Shown in pieces: positions 25,019 to 34,122 of a DNA stretch of 64,000 bases. The stretch is from the NCBI RefSeq assembly GCF_008763945.1, contig NZ_VTQH01000002.1:300480-364479 (forward strand), written 5' to 3'. Under the pieces are notes generated by a model. That model saw only the letters and a list, made by a program, of their open reading frames with translations. It was not told the DNA's origin and ran no database searches. Position numbers and translations under genes: made by a program. The first letter of the stretch is position 1, and each line of letters opens with the position of its first letter. The stretch comes from Microbacterium testaceum StLB037. Lineage in GTDB: Bacteria > Actinomycetota > Actinomycetes > Actinomycetales > Microbacteriaceae.

Positions 25019-26232
25019 GCGGCGCCTTCCTCGTGCAGGGCGGCGATGTCGTCGGCGCTGTAGCCGAGGCCCGCCAGGATCTCGTCGGTGTGCTCCCCCA
25101 GCAGGGGCGGGGCGGTGCGGGGCGCGGAGGGGGCACCGTCGATCCGGATGCCGTTGCCCAGCACGCGCAGTGGTTCGTCGCCGCCGCCCGGGAACGGTAG
25201 CTCGTGCACGAGCCCGCGTTCGCGGATCTGGGGGCTGCGCAGCATCTCGTCGACGCGGAGGACGGCCGCCGCGGGCACGCCCGCCGAGCTCAGCACGTCT
25301 TCCCACTCTGCGGCCGGTCGCGCCGCCAGCGCCGTCTCGAGCTCGGCGGTGAGCGCGGCCCGGTGGGTCTTGCGGCTCTCGCGCTCGGCGAAGCGGCCGT
25401 CGGCGACGAGGTCGGGCCGACCGACGAGAGCGCACAGCAGCTGGAACTGCTCCTGCTTGTTGGCGGCGATGTTGAGCATGCCGTCTCCGGTCGCGAAGGC
25501 CCCCGAGGGCGCGGCCGTGCCGTTGTCGTTGCCCAGCGGACGCGGCTCGTGGCCGTCGACGAGCAGGTTCGATACGACCCACCCCATCGCGGTGACGGCG
25601 GTCTCGAGCATCGAGACGTCGATGACCGTGCCGACCCCCGTGCGGGCCCGACCGGCGAGCGCGCTCGAGATCGCGAACGCCGCCGCGAGCCCGCCGATCG
25701 TGTCGGCGAGCGGAAAGCCCGCGCGCAGCGGCCCGGTCTCGTCGGTGCCGGTGACGCTCATCATCCCCGAGTAGCCCTGGATGATCTGGTCGTACGCGGG
25801 CTTGGTGCGCATGGGACCGGTCTGGCCGAATCCCGACACCTGGCACAGGATGAGGCGGGAGTTCAGCGCGCGCAGGGCGTCCCACCCGAACCCCAGCCGC
25901 TCGAGCACGCCGGGGCGGAAGTTCTCGACGAGCACGTCGGCCGTCGCGATCAAGCGCCGCAGCGCCTCGGCCCCGCCCGGCGTCTTCAGATTGAGCGTGA
26001 TCGAGCGCTTCTGGGCGTTCTGCGCCAGGAATGAGATGCCCAGCAGCTGCGCGTTCAGCTCGGCCGACGTCCCGAGGCGACGGGCCAGATCGCCGCCGTC
26101 CGGGGTCTCCACCTTGATGACGTCAGCCCCCATCAGCGCCAGCTGGTAGGCCGCATAGGGACCGGCCAGCACGTTGGTCAGGTCGAGCACGGTCACACCG
26201 GTGAGGGGGCCCGACACCGTGGCATCCGTCAT
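25015..26232 (-). CDS. Class III CoA transferase (CaiB/BaiF family)
   Basis: 405 aa. Moves CoA between a donor acyl-CoA and a carboxylic acid. Typical stretches are GVTVLDLTNVLAGPYAAYQLALMGADVIKVE, LNLKTPGGAEALRRLI, ADVLVENFRPGVLERLG, and SGFGQTGPMRTKPAYDQIIQGYSG. The catalytic Asp of this family falls in the region following the second block. ATG at 26232 overlaps the TctA-type stop. Placed between a polycarboxylate transporter and a CoA-lyase, it probably activates the imported acid. Confidence 0.9.
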   Translation of the reverse strand: MTDATVSGPLTGVTVLDLTNVLAGPYAAYQLALMGADVIKVETPDGGDLARRLGTSAELNAQLLGISFLAQNAQKRSITLNLKTPGGAEALRRLIATADVLVENFRPGVLERLGFGWDALRALNSRLILCQVSGFGQTGPMRTKPAYDQIIQGYSGMMSVTGTDETGPLRAGFPLADTIGGLAAAFAISSALAGRARTGVGTVIDVSMLETAVTAMGWVVSNLLVDGHEPRPLGNDNGTAAPSGAFATGDGMLNIAANKQEQFQLLCALVGRPDLVADGRFAERESRKTHRAALTAELETALAARPAAEWEDVLSSAGVPAAAVLRVDEMLRSPQIRERGLVHELPFPGGGDEPLRVLGNGIRIDGAPSAPRTAPPLLGEHTDEILAGLGYSADDIAALHEEGAA

Positions 26233-27740
26233 GCGGCGACCTTTTGCTTCCGCGCCGCGCGCACCTTCGTGAAGACGACGCCCACGATCGCGAGGGCGAG
26301 CACCGCGTACAGCGTGATCGAGATCGGACTCGACACCAGGATGCCGGCGTCGCCCTCGCTGACCGCCATGGCACGGCGGTACTCGGTCTCGGCGAGCGGG
26401 CCGAGGATGATCGCGATGAGCATCGGGGCGACCGGAAGACCGTAGCGGCGCATCAGGAAGCCGAGCAGGCCCACGGCGAGCACGAGCACCAGGTCGAGGA
26501 TCTTGCTGCTCGTGGCGTACACGCCCAGCATTGCGAACACCGTGATCCCGGCGTAGAGGTAGTGCTTGGGCACCTTGAGCAGCTTCGCCCACAGGGGTGC
26601 GAACGGCAGGTTCAGGATGAGCAGCACGACCATGCCGACGAAGAAGCTCGCGAGCAGTGCCCAGACCAGATCGGGCGCGCGCTCGAACAGCAGCGGTCCG
26701 GGCTGCAGGCCGTACTGGCGGAAGGCGGCCAGCAGGATCGCGGCCGTCGCCGAGGTGGGCAGGCCCAGAGCGAGGAGGGCGCCCATGGCCGTGCCGGCGG
26801 TGGCGTTTCCGGCGGCCTCGGGCCCGGCGACGCCCTGGATCGCGCCGCGACCGAACATGGGCTTCTTGCGGCGGCCGTCGAGCTTGCGCTCGGTGCCGTA
26901 GGCCAGGAACGTCGGCACCTCCGAGCCGCCGACGGGGATGATGCCGAACGGTACGCCGATCGCCGTGCCGCGCAGCCAGGCGGGCAGGGCCTGGCGCAGC
27001 TCCCGGAACGACAGCCACAGGCGCCCGCTGGAGGCGAGCAGCTTCGTGTCGTCGGGCGTGCCGCGGCGACCGGCGACGCTGAAGACCTCGCCGAGCGCGA
27101 GAAGGCCGACCGTGATCACGACGATGTCGATGCCGTCGAACAGCTCCGGGAGGCCGAACGTGAAACGCGAGGCGCCGGACGCTCCATCGATGCCCACGAC
27201 CGAGATGGCAAGGCCGATCGCGAGGGCCGCGAGGCCCCGCACCACCGAGTCGGTGACGACGGCCGAGATCGCCACGAACGCGAAGACCGCGAGGGCGAGG
27301 TATTCGGCGGGGCCGAAGAGGGTGGCGAGCTCCGCGAGACGCGGCGCGAAGAACACCACGAGGATCGAGGCGATGATGCCGCCGATGAAGGCGCCGATCG
27401 CGGAGGTGGCGAGAGCCTGCGCTGCGCGCCCGCTCTTGGCCATGCGATGGCCCTCGATGGAGCCGGCGATCGCGGTGCTGTTGCCGGGGGTGTTCATCAG
27501 GATGCCGGCGATGGAGTCACCGAAGAGTCCACCGAACAGCACGCCGGCGAACATGATGAACGCGCCGATCGGGTCGAGCGAGAACGTGACGGGGAGCAGA
27601 AGGGCGACCGCCATCGCCGAGCCGAGGCCCGGGAGGACGCCGACCGCGGTGCCGAGGACGGCGCCGATGAGCACCCACAGCATGTTGATGGGGGTGAGGA
27701 CGACGGCGAAGCCCTCCCCCAGGTTGACCAGCGCATCCAT
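26229..27740 (-). CDS. tctA: Tripartite tricarboxylate transporter permease (TctA)
   Basis: 503 aa, the large membrane subunit of a TTT system, with about eleven transmembrane helices. Family signatures include the N-terminal GVLPGLGSAMAVALLLPVTFSLDP and GILMNTPGNSTAIAGSIEGHRMAKSG, and their repeat PEAAGNATAGTAMGALLALGLPTSATAAILLAAF. It works with TctB and the binding protein TctC to import a di- or tricarboxylate using an ion gradient. It overlaps tctB by one base and the CoA transferase by 4 nt. The substrate cannot be named from sequence. Confidence 0.93.
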   Translation of the reverse strand: MDALVNLGEGFAVVLTPINMLWVLIGAVLGTAVGVLPGLGSAMAVALLLPVTFSLDPIGAFIMFAGVLFGGLFGDSIAGILMNTPGNSTAIAGSIEGHRMAKSGRAAQALATSAIGAFIGGIIASILVVFFAPRLAELATLFGPAEYLALAVFAFVAISAVVTDSVVRGLAALAIGLAISVVGIDGASGASRFTFGLPELFDGIDIVVITVGLLALGEVFSVAGRRGTPDDTKLLASSGRLWLSFRELRQALPAWLRGTAIGVPFGIIPVGGSEVPTFLAYGTERKLDGRRKKPMFGRGAIQGVAGPEAAGNATAGTAMGALLALGLPTSATAAILLAAFRQYGLQPGPLLFERAPDLVWALLASFFVGMVVLLILNLPFAPLWAKLLKVPKHYLYAGITVFAMLGVYATSSKILDLVLVLAVGLLGFLMRRYGLPVAPMLIAIILGPLAETEYRRAMAVSEGDAGILVSSPISITLYAVLALAIVGVVFTKVRAARKQKVAA

Positions 27741-28351
27741 CAGAAGAGGCCCTCCAGGATTCCAGGCGGCAGGTTGAGTCCGAGACCGCCCGAGAAGGCG
27801 ATCTGCACGATGGCGGAAATGGCCAGCGAGAGGAGGACGTCGAAGATCGGGCGGCGGCTGCCGAGCGATCGGGCGATGCCCCAGAACAGGAAGGCGCCCG
27901 AGAGCAGCCATCCGAGCGGGGTGAGGGCGGCGATGAACACGACGACGGTGCCGACGGCTCCGGCCAGAGCCCACAGGTTGCTGCGCGGACGCACCGTGGG
28001 TGTCTCCGGCTCGCGCCCCTCGACGGCCGCGATGAGCGCTTCGTCGTCGATGTCGGTGTCGTTCTCGGCGGCGACGCCGTCGGCGACCTCGACCGGCTCG
28101 GGTCGGCGGAGCACGTCGATCGCGAGGAGCACGGCCAGAACGATCACCGCGGCGGCGACGATCGCGGGGAAGAGCTGCGGTCCCGGGGGCGCGGTGTTGG
28201 CCGGCACGGTCATGGTGAGGGTGCCGACGACGAGACCGATGCCGACCAGCAGCATGATCGCCGGGACGATGAGTCCGGTGCGACGGCGCCAGAACCCGTC
28301 GGAGGCGCGGGCGCGGTGAGTGCGCGGAATGGTGGGGATGACGCCGCTCAC
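27740..28351 (-). CDS. tctB: Tripartite tricarboxylate transporter small subunit (TctB)
   Basis: 203 aa with four predicted transmembrane helices, and a cytosolic acidic loop of ~55 residues between helices 2 and 3 (VADGVAAENDTDIDDEALIAAVEG) that is longer than in many TctB proteins. It starts with GTG at 28351, which overlaps the tctC stop as GTGA. Position and topology between TctC and TctA identify it; the family is weakly conserved in sequence. Confidence 0.85.
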   Translation of the reverse strand: MSGVIPTIPRTHRARASDGFWRRRTGLIVPAIMLLVGIGLVVGTLTMTVPANTAPPGPQLFPAIVAAAVIVLAVLLAIDVLRRPEPVEVADGVAAENDTDIDDEALIAAVEGREPETPTVRPRSNLWALAGAVGTVVVFIAALTPLGWLLSGAFLFWGIARSLGSRRPIFDVLLSLAISAIVQIAFSGGLGLNLPPGILEGLF

Positions 28352-29334
28352 AGGCCCAGCTCCTCGATGATGGCGTCGACGCGCGCTTGGTCCTCTTCGA
28401 TGAAGGTCGCGAACTCGGTGCCGGTCAGCAGTGCGTCGCGCCACCGATTGCGCTCGAGCACCTCTTGCCATTCGGGAGTGGCGGCCATCTGCTCGACGAT
28501 GGCGACGAGCTCGTCGCGCTGGTCGTCGGAGAGGCCGGGAGGGGCGACCAGCCCACGCCAGTTCGGCAAGTTGACGTCGACGCCCTGCTCGATGAAGGTC
28601 GGGATGTCGATGCCGGGCACCGGCTCTTCGGCCGACACGGCGAGCGCCCGGAGGCGCCCCGCCTCGATCTGGTCGCTGAAATCGTTGTAGCCGCTCACCC
28701 CGACTGCGACCGTATTCGACAGCAGGGCGGTGAGCACCTCGCCGCCACCGGCGTACGAGACGTAGTTGAGCTCGGCCGGGTCGATGCCGGCGGCCTTCGC
28801 CGTCAGCCCCGTGAGTAGGTGGTCGGTGCCGCCGATGCCACCGCCGCCGACGGCCTGGCCGTGCGGGTTCTCGCGCCACGCCTGCACGAAGTCGTCGAGC
28901 GTCTGGAAAGGCGAGTCCGCGGGGACGATGAAGACGATGTAGTCTTCCGCGAGCCGCGCGATCGGGGTGGTGTCGGCGAGGCTCGCGGCCGAGCCGTTCG
29001 CGGTGATCGCGCCCTCCATGACGGTGCCGGTCATCATGAGGTTCGTCGGGTCGGCCCCGAGCTGCACGAACTGGCCGAGGCCGATCGTGCCGCCGGCTCC
29101 GGGCACGTTCACGACCTGCACGTTGTTGACGACCGAGGTCGAGCGCAAGACCTGCTGCGATTCGCGCGAGGCGAGGTCCCACCCGCCACCGGGTGCGGCC
29201 GGGGCCATGATGGTCAGTTTGGTCCGGGGGTCGGCACCGGCGGTCGAGCCGCTGGCATTCACCGCCGCCACGCCGACGAGGGCGGCGGTGGCGGCGATCC
29301 CGAGCGCGTTCCATAGGACGCGTCTGGTTCTCAC
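28348..29334 (-). CDS. tctC: Tripartite tricarboxylate transporter substrate-binding protein (TctC/BugE)
   Basis: 328 aa, a periplasmic-type binding protein. The signal sequence (RRVLWNALGIAATAALVGVAAVNASG) lacks a lipobox Cys, so the protein may be secreted or membrane-tethered by its signal anchor. Bug-family landmarks are LTIMAPAAPGGGWDLASRE, NVPGAGGTIGLGQFV, GGTDHLLTG and WRGLVAPPGLSDDQRDELV. GTG at 29334 has AAGGAG 8 nt upstream. First gene of the five-gene unit tctC-tctB-tctA-CoA transferase-lyase, divergent from iclR across the palindromic region. Confidence 0.92.
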   Translation of the reverse strand: MRTRRVLWNALGIAATAALVGVAAVNASGSTAGADPRTKLTIMAPAAPGGGWDLASRESQQVLRSTSVVNNVQVVNVPGAGGTIGLGQFVQLGADPTNLMMTGTVMEGAITANGSAASLADTTPIARLAEDYIVFIVPADSPFQTLDDFVQAWRENPHGQAVGGGGIGGTDHLLTGLTAKAAGIDPAELNYVSYAGGGEVLTALLSNTVAVGVSGYNDFSDQIEAGRLRALAVSAEEPVPGIDIPTFIEQGVDVNLPNWRGLVAPPGLSDDQRDELVAIVEQMAATPEWQEVLERNRWRDALLTGTEFATFIEEDQARVDAIIEELGL

Positions 29335-29368
29335 GTCGTCACTCCTTCGTGATCAGGTGGCATTGGGT

Positions 29369-29394
29369 GTCCATCTAGTGGACTCCAATGTCCA
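29369..29394. promoter_or_regulatory. Candidate IclR-family operator
   Basis: Three 5-bp half-sites alternate: GTCCA (29369), TGGAC (29379) and GTCCA (29390), giving two overlapping inverted repeats, GTCCA-N5-TGGAC and TGGAC-N6-GTCCA. A wider imperfect dyad (GGTGGCATTGG on the left, CCAATGTCCACC on the right) encloses them. It lies between the divergent tctC and iclR genes and overlaps the likely -35 of iclR. Confidence 0.6.
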
Positions 29395-29402
29395 CCTGAC
29401 GG

Positions 29403-29408
29403 TACACT
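29403..29408 (+). promoter_or_regulatory. Likely -10 of iclR
   Basis: TACACT, with TGGACT 18 nt upstream as the -35. The -35 is part of the palindromic operator, so the regulator would repress itself. Confidence 0.45.
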
Positions 29409-29453
29409 CGACCTCGGAGCGGACGCAACCGGTGCGACGCGAGAGGGATGACG

Positions 29454-30251
29454 ATGTCGGTGATCAGCGAGAGTGGCGATGCCGTGGCCGCAGAGGGCGG
29501 TGGGGTGCGCGCCGTGACCCGCGCGTTTCAGGTGCTGCAGAGCTTCACCGCCGATCGTCCGGTGCTGTCGGTCGCCGAGATCGTGCGCGACAGCGCCCTC
29601 CCCCGCACCACGGTGCTCCGCATGATCGAGACCCTCGTCGGCGAGCGCATGCTGCGGCACGCGGCCGACGGCCGCATCACCGTCGGCGCGCGCCTGATCC
29701 GTCTCGCGGCCTTCGCCGAGGCGGCGTGGGCCGTGCCCGAAGAGACCGCGGAGCGCATGACGCGCCTCGCGCAGGAGACCGGCGAGACCGCGAGCCTCTA
29801 CGTGCGCAGCGGCATGCGCCGCGTCGCCGTCGCGCAGTCGCCTAGCCCGCACTCGCTCCGCCACGTGGTGCAGGTCGGCGACGAGATGCCTCTCCTCGCC
29901 GGCGCCTCGTCCACCCTCTTGGTCGCCGCGAGCGGTCCGGATGCCGTGGACCAGATGCTCGCATCCCTCCCGGCCGATCGACTCTCCGGCGTCGAGGCCG
30001 CCGCCTTCCGCCAGGCCGTCGCCGCGGCCGCCCGCGATCGTCACGCCGTATCCCACGGAGCCCGCGAACCCGGCAACAGCGGCGTGGCCGTGGTCGTGCG
30101 CGACGGCGACGACCGCCGCCCCGCGGTGGTGCTCGGCCTCGGCGGGCCCACGGCCCGCTTCACCGAGGACCGCGTCGATGTCTTCCTCGCGGCGCTCGAG
30201 GCCGCGGCATCCGATCTGCGGCACACCGGCCTGCCGCCCGCGCTCGACTGA
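29454..30251 (+). CDS. IclR family transcriptional regulator
   Basis: 265 aa. An N-terminal winged helix-turn-helix (VTRAFQVLQSFTADRPVLSVAEIVRDSALPRTTVLRMIETLV) is followed by the IclR effector-binding domain (ETASLYVRSGMRRVAV ... HAVSHGAREPGNSGVAVVVRD). ATG at 29454 is preferred over 29448 because GAGAGG ends 7 nt before it. It very likely controls the divergent tct operon and the downstream aldolase and dehydrogenase genes, with the effector being the transported acid or its breakdown product. Confidence 0.9.
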   Translation: MSVISESGDAVAAEGGGVRAVTRAFQVLQSFTADRPVLSVAEIVRDSALPRTTVLRMIETLVGERMLRHAADGRITVGARLIRLAAFAEAAWAVPEETAERMTRLAQETGETASLYVRSGMRRVAVAQSPSPHSLRHVVQVGDEMPLLAGASSTLLVAASGPDAVDQMLASLPADRLSGVEAAAFRQAVAAAARDRHAVSHGAREPGNSGVAVVVRDGDDRRPAVVLGLGGPTARFTEDRVDVFLAALEAAASDLRHTGLPPALD

Positions 30252-30280
30252 ATCCACCCCGACGAGAGGACCGCCCCACG

Positions 30281-30880
30281 ATGAGCACTCTTTCCGAGAC
30301 CGCGGAGTATCCCCCGCCCGGCGCGTACGCCGCCGCCACGATCGGCGACGCCATGGAGCGCTTCGGCGTTGCGCGCGGCATCTCGCCGCTGTGGACAGGA
30401 GCCGTCGTCTCGGGTCCCGCGGCCACCGTCCTCACCCGGCCCGGTGACAACAAGGGCGTGCACGCGGCGTTCGAGGGCATCCGGGCGGGCGAGATCCTCG
30501 TCGTCGACGGCGGCTCCGACGACACGCGCGCGCTGATCGGAGAGCTCGTCGCCGAGAAGGCGAAGGCGCTCGGGGTGGCGGGCATCGTGCTCGACGGCGC
30601 CGCCCGCGACGCGGTCGAGCTGCGCGAGGTGGGCGTTCCCGTGTTCGCGCGGGCCGTGACGCCCGCGGGTCCCTGGAAGACCGGGCCGTACCGGTTGGGC
30701 CAGACGGTCGCCCTCGGCGGCGTTCCCGTCGCGCCGGGCGACTGGATCGTCGGCGACGCCGATGGTGTCGCGGTCGTCCCGCGCGAGCGCATCGCCGAGG
30801 TCACCGCCGCCGCCGACGAGCTCGTGCGCGGCGAGGCCGACCGCCGGGCCGCGAACCGCGCCCTGACGCCCCGTGGCTGA
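30281..30880 (+). CDS. RraA-like aldolase/decarboxylase family protein
   Basis: 199 aa of the RraA/HMG-CHA aldolase family. The hallmark metal and phosphate site is present: ILVVDGG, then about 20 residues, then GIVLDGAARDAVEL, giving the R-D-x2-E pattern, followed by VGVPVFARAVTPAGPWKTG. Catalytic members are Mg-dependent class II aldolases or oxaloacetate decarboxylases acting on 4-hydroxy-4-methyl-2-oxoglutarate and 4-carboxy-4-hydroxy-2-oxoadipate; RNase-E inhibitor members lack a catabolic context. The position beside a polycarboxylate transporter favours an aldolase. It overlaps the next gene by 8 nt. Confidence 0.85.
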   Translation: MSTLSETAEYPPPGAYAAATIGDAMERFGVARGISPLWTGAVVSGPAATVLTRPGDNKGVHAAFEGIRAGEILVVDGGSDDTRALIGELVAEKAKALGVAGIVLDGAARDAVELREVGVPVFARAVTPAGPWKTGPYRLGQTVALGGVPVAPGDWIVGDADGVAVVPRERIAEVTAAADELVRGEADRRAANRALTPRG

Positions 30881-31796
30881 GACGGGGGCGGACCGACCGG
30901 TCATCTGGGTCCCGCGAGAGGTGCACGGCGACGCGGTGGCCGATCTCGAGACGTGGGCCGACGTCCGCCGCGGTTGGGGTGCGCAGGCCACGGCCGAAGA
31001 CGAGATCGCCCCGCACGTGCAGGGCGTCCTCCTCCGCACGGCACGCCTCGACGCCCCGCAGTTGAGCCGCATGCCGCGGCTGAGGATCGTGGCTCGCCAC
31101 GGTGTCGGAACCGACACCGTCGACACCGCGTTCGCCCGGGAGCACGGCATCCGGATCACGACCACGCCCGAGGCGAACGTGCTCTCGGTCGCCGAGCACG
31201 CCATCGCGCTTCTGCTGGCGGTGCGGCGGGGCATCGGCGCCGCCGTAAGCGGACGGGGCGAACGCGCCGACCTGATCGGCGGTGAGCTCAGCGGCTCGAC
31301 GCTGGGTCTCATCGGTTTCGGACGCATCGCGCGACACGTCGCGCGGATCGGACAGGGCGGGTTCTCGATGCGCGTGCTCGCCTCCGACCCGGGTCTCAGC
31401 GACGACGAGGTGCGGGCGGCCGGAGCCGAGCCCCGATCACTCGACGAACTGCTGGAGCAGTCCGATGCGGTGAGCGTGCACGTCCCGCTCGTCCCTGCGA
31501 CGCGCGGCCTGCTCTCCACCGCGCAGTTCCGCAGGATGCCGTCGCACGCCGTCGTGATCAACACCTCGCGCGGCGGGGTCGTCGACGAGCAGGCGCTGTT
31601 CGCGGCACTCGACGCCGGCGAGGTGGGCGGAGCGGGCCTCGACGTCTCGGAGGTCGAGCCGATGCCTGCGGATCATCCGTTGCGCGGTCGCCCCGATGTC
31701 GTGGTGACCCCGCACATCGGCGGCCAGACGCGCGAGGCGATGCGACGTGTCGCGATGGAGGCGGCGGCCGCGCTGCGCACGGAACTCGCCCCCTAG
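30873..31796 (+). CDS. D-2-hydroxyacid dehydrogenase family protein
   Basis: 307 aa. NAD(P)-dependent reductase that interconverts 2-oxo acids and D-2-hydroxy acids. The Rossmann motif is GLIGFGRIARHVA. The catalytic set is the Arg in NTSRGGVVDE, a Glu in the DVSEVEP region and His in TPHIGGQT. GTG at 30873 overlaps the aldolase gene. In context it would process the 2-oxo acid released by the lyase or aldolase. The substrate is not determined by sequence. Confidence 0.9.
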   Translation: MAETGADRPVIWVPREVHGDAVADLETWADVRRGWGAQATAEDEIAPHVQGVLLRTARLDAPQLSRMPRLRIVARHGVGTDTVDTAFAREHGIRITTTPEANVLSVAEHAIALLLAVRRGIGAAVSGRGERADLIGGELSGSTLGLIGFGRIARHVARIGQGGFSMRVLASDPGLSDDEVRAAGAEPRSLDELLEQSDAVSVHVPLVPATRGLLSTAQFRRMPSHAVVINTSRGGVVDEQALFAALDAGEVGGAGLDVSEVEPMPADHPLRGRPDVVVTPHIGGQTREAMRRVAMEAAAALRTELAP

Positions 31797-31800
31797 GAGC

Positions 31801-32604
31801 TCACGCCGTCGGCTTGTCGACAGCACCGCCGAACCGGCGATCGCGGGACTGGTAGTGCCCGATCGCGTCCCACAGGTGCGTGCGGCGGAAGTCCGGCCAC
31901 AGCGTGTCGAGGAACACCATCTCGGCGTAGGCGGACTCCCACAGCAGGAAGTTCGAGGTGCGCTGCTCGCCGCTCGAACGCACGAACAGATCGACGTCGG
32001 GCATGTCGGGCTGATACAGGTTTCTGCGGATGAGCTTCTCGGTCACGGCGGAGGGCTTCAGCTTGCCGGCGGCGATGTCGTCGCCGATGCGGCGCATGGC
32101 ATCCACGATCTCCACGCGTCCGCCGTAGTTGACGCACATCGTGAGGGTCAAAGTGGAGTTGCCCTCGGTGAGGCGCTCAGCGTGCTGCAGCTCTTTGATC
32201 ACCGAGCCCCACAGGCGCGGCTTGCGGCCCGACCAACGGATGCGCACGCCCCACTCGTTGAGCTGATCGCGGCGGCGGTGCAGCACCTCGCGGTTGAACC
32301 CCATGAGGAAGCGCACCTCGTCGGGTGAGCGCGACCAGTTCTCCGTGGAGAAGGCGTAGACCGACAGGTGCTTCACACCCGCCTGAATGGCGCCTGCGAC
32401 GACGTCGAGCAGAGCCGCTTCACCCGCACGGTGGCCTTCGACGCGGGTCAGGCCCTGGCGATTCGCCCACCGTCCGTTGCCGTCCATCACGATCGCGACG
32501 TGCTCGGGGACCGAGCCCTTCGGGAAGGCCGGCGGATACTCCCCGGTCCAGTCGAGGGGGCGGTACGGCACCGCGTCGCGGTGGGTGAACGGCTTGGGTG
32601 TCAT
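31801..32604 (-). CDS. uppS: Isoprenyl diphosphate synthase (undecaprenyl/decaprenyl type)
   Basis: 267 aa cis-prenyltransferase that makes the polyprenyl carrier lipid for cell-wall assembly. Conserved blocks are [18 protein letters not shown] (catalytic Asp), [31 protein letters not shown], and the C-terminal [30 protein letters not shown] at 32604 overlaps the recO stop by 4 nt; recO-uppS is the standard actinobacterial pair. The stop lies 4 bp from the convergent dehydrogenase stop. Confidence 0.96.
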   Translation of the reverse strand: MTPKPFTHRDAVPYRPLDWTGEYPPAFPKGSVPEHVAIVMDGNGRWANRQGLTRVEGHRAGEAALLDVVAGAIQAGVKHLSVYAFSTENWSRSPDEVRFLMGFNREVLHRRRDQLNEWGVRIRWSGRKPRLWGSVIKELQHAERLTEGNSTLTLTMCVNYGGRVEIVDAMRRIGDDIAAGKLKPSAVTEKLIRRNLYQPDMPDVDLFVRSSGEQRTSNFLLWESAYAEMVFLDTLWPDFRRTHLWDAIGHYQSRDRRFGGAVDKPTA

Positions 32605-33329
32605 CGATGCGACTCCAGGTGCGAGAGGGAACGGATGCCACGTTCGAGGTGGAACTGCGCGTACGCCGCCACGAGGCCCGAGGCCGCCGCCACGGTGCGC
32701 CCGGGGGCATGGTCGATCGTCTCCCACTCCCCCGCCATGAGCGCGCGGAGCATGTCGACCGTGTCGCGCGCGACGCGCGGCGAGCCCGCGGGGGCGCACG
32801 TCGAGCAGACGACGCCGCCGAGCTGGGGCAGGAAGTAGTCGTGGTCGCCGATGGTGCCGCAGCGCGCGCACTCGGTGAGTCCGGGGGCCCAGCCCGAGAG
32901 GGCCATGGCCCGCAGCAGGTAGGAGTCGAGCACGCTGCGCTCGGAGTGCTCACCGCGAGCGAGCGACCGCAGCCCGCCGACCAGCAGCAGGTACTGCTGG
33001 GGCGTCGCCTCGGCCTCGTTCAGGCGGTCGGCGGTCTCGACCATCGCGCTGGCGGTGGTGTACACGTCGTAGTTCGCCACGATCTCGGCCCCGTAGGCGC
33101 CAAGGGATTCGGCCTGCTGCACGATGTCGAGGTTGCGCCCCTTGAACAGCTGCACGTCCGCGACCATGAACGGCTCGAGCCGCGAGCCGAACTTCGACGA
33201 GGTGCGGCGCACACCCTTCGCAACGGCGCGGATCTTGCCGTTGCGCCGGCTGAGGAGGGTGAGGATGCGGTCCGCCTCCCCGAGCTTGTGGGTACGCAGG
33301 ACCACGACTTCGTCGCGGTAGGTGGGCAC
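32601..33329 (-). CDS. recO: DNA repair protein RecO
   Basis: 242 aa. Loads RecA with RecF/RecR in recombinational repair. The N-terminal OB fold starts [20 protein letters not shown] and continues [28 protein letters not shown]. The C-terminal helical part has a zinc site, CARCG ... CSTCA. GTG at 33329 follows a GATAAT hexamer by 5 nt, so the transcript is essentially leaderless. It is co-transcribed with uppS. Confidence 0.95.
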   Translation of the reverse strand: MPTYRDEVVVLRTHKLGEADRILTLLSRRNGKIRAVAKGVRRTSSKFGSRLEPFMVADVQLFKGRNLDIVQQAESLGAYGAEIVANYDVYTTASAMVETADRLNEAEATPQQYLLLVGGLRSLARGEHSERSVLDSYLLRAMALSGWAPGLTECARCGTIGDHDYFLPQLGGVVCSTCAPAGSPRVARDTVDMLRALMAGEWETIDHAPGRTVAAASGLVAAYAQFHLERGIRSLSHLESHR

Positions 33330-33334
33330 AATCC

Positions 33335-33340
33335 ATTATC
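33335..33340 (-). promoter_or_regulatory. -10 hexamer of recO-uppS
   Basis: Reads GATAAT on the minus strand, 5 nt before the GTG at 33329. Confidence 0.5.
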
Positions 33341-33402
33341 GGCCCGGCCACCCGTGAGCGGCCTGCGCGGCGCGCCTGGCCGAGCGCCCTCGGGACGGGA
33401 GA

Positions 33403-34110
33403 ATGGATGCCGTGAACGCCTCGGTCTTCGTCATCCCGCTGTGGGCGGATCTCACCGCCGTCGCCCTGGGTGGTGTGCAGGGCGCGCTGTTCGCCTCCGG
33501 CTTCCAGGGCCAGCGGCGCCTCGACCTGCTCGGGGTGGCGATCATCGGCATCCTGCTCGGCATGGGCGGCGGCCTCATCCGCGACCTGCTGCTGGGCCTC
33601 ACCCCCGCGACCCTGCAGAGCAACTGGTACCTCATCACCGCGACCCTTGCCTCGATCGTGGGGATGTTGCTGTCGGGGATCTTCCAGCGCCTCAACCGCG
33701 CGATCGTCATGCTCGACGCCGTGGTGATCGGCCTGTTCGGCGCCTTCGGCACGTCGAAGGCCCTCGCCCTCGGGATGCCGGCGGTGCCCGCGGTCTTCGT
33801 CGGCGTGCTCGCCGCGGCCGGGGGCAGCGTGCTGCGCGACGTGCTCATGGGCCTGCCGGTCGCGATCATGCACGTCGGTTCGCTGTACGCCGTCGCCGCC
33901 GGTGGCGGGTGCGTCGTGTTGGCGACCACCGCGGCGTTCGGGGTGCCGCTTCCGATCGCGGCGGTGATCGGCGTGATCGTGACGACGATCATCCGCGTCC
34001 TCGCGGTGCTGTTCGACCTGTCGCTCCCGGAGCAGCGCAAGCTCTACCGCCGCAAGGTCGCGGTCGAGACCACCGGCATCCCGATCATCCGCCCCGACGG
34101 CGCCGAGTGA
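33403..34110 (+). CDS. TRIC/UPF0126 family cation channel protein
   Basis: 235 aa with seven predicted transmembrane helices made of two homologous triple-helix repeats. The glycine-rich kinks typical of bacterial TRIC proteins are visible twice: GILLGMGGGLIRDLLLG and AAAGGSVLRDVLMG. Prokaryotic members form trimeric K+-permeable channels; the physiological role is unknown. ATG at 33403 is used; GTG at 33412 is a possible start. It is divergent from recO. Confidence 0.9.
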   Translation: MDAVNASVFVIPLWADLTAVALGGVQGALFASGFQGQRRLDLLGVAIIGILLGMGGGLIRDLLLGLTPATLQSNWYLITATLASIVGMLLSGIFQRLNRAIVMLDAVVIGLFGAFGTSKALALGMPAVPAVFVGVLAAAGGSVLRDVLMGLPVAIMHVGSLYAVAAGGGCVVLATTAAFGVPLPIAAVIGVIVTTIIRVLAVLFDLSLPEQRKLYRRKVAVETTGIPIIRPDGAE

Positions 34111-34122
34111 GCCGGTCCCCCG

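Noticed and set aside
26244..28319. 691-codon plus-strand frame opposite tctA and tctB
   Set aside because: Antisense of membrane proteins yields an Asp/Glu/Arg/His-rich product with no domain; the TTT genes are unambiguous.
24218..31796. Recent mobile island with integrase or insertion sequence
   Set aside because: No transposase, integrase, tRNA-bounded repeat or inverted-repeat end was found, and composition matches the flanks; only the interrupted gene order suggests insertion.
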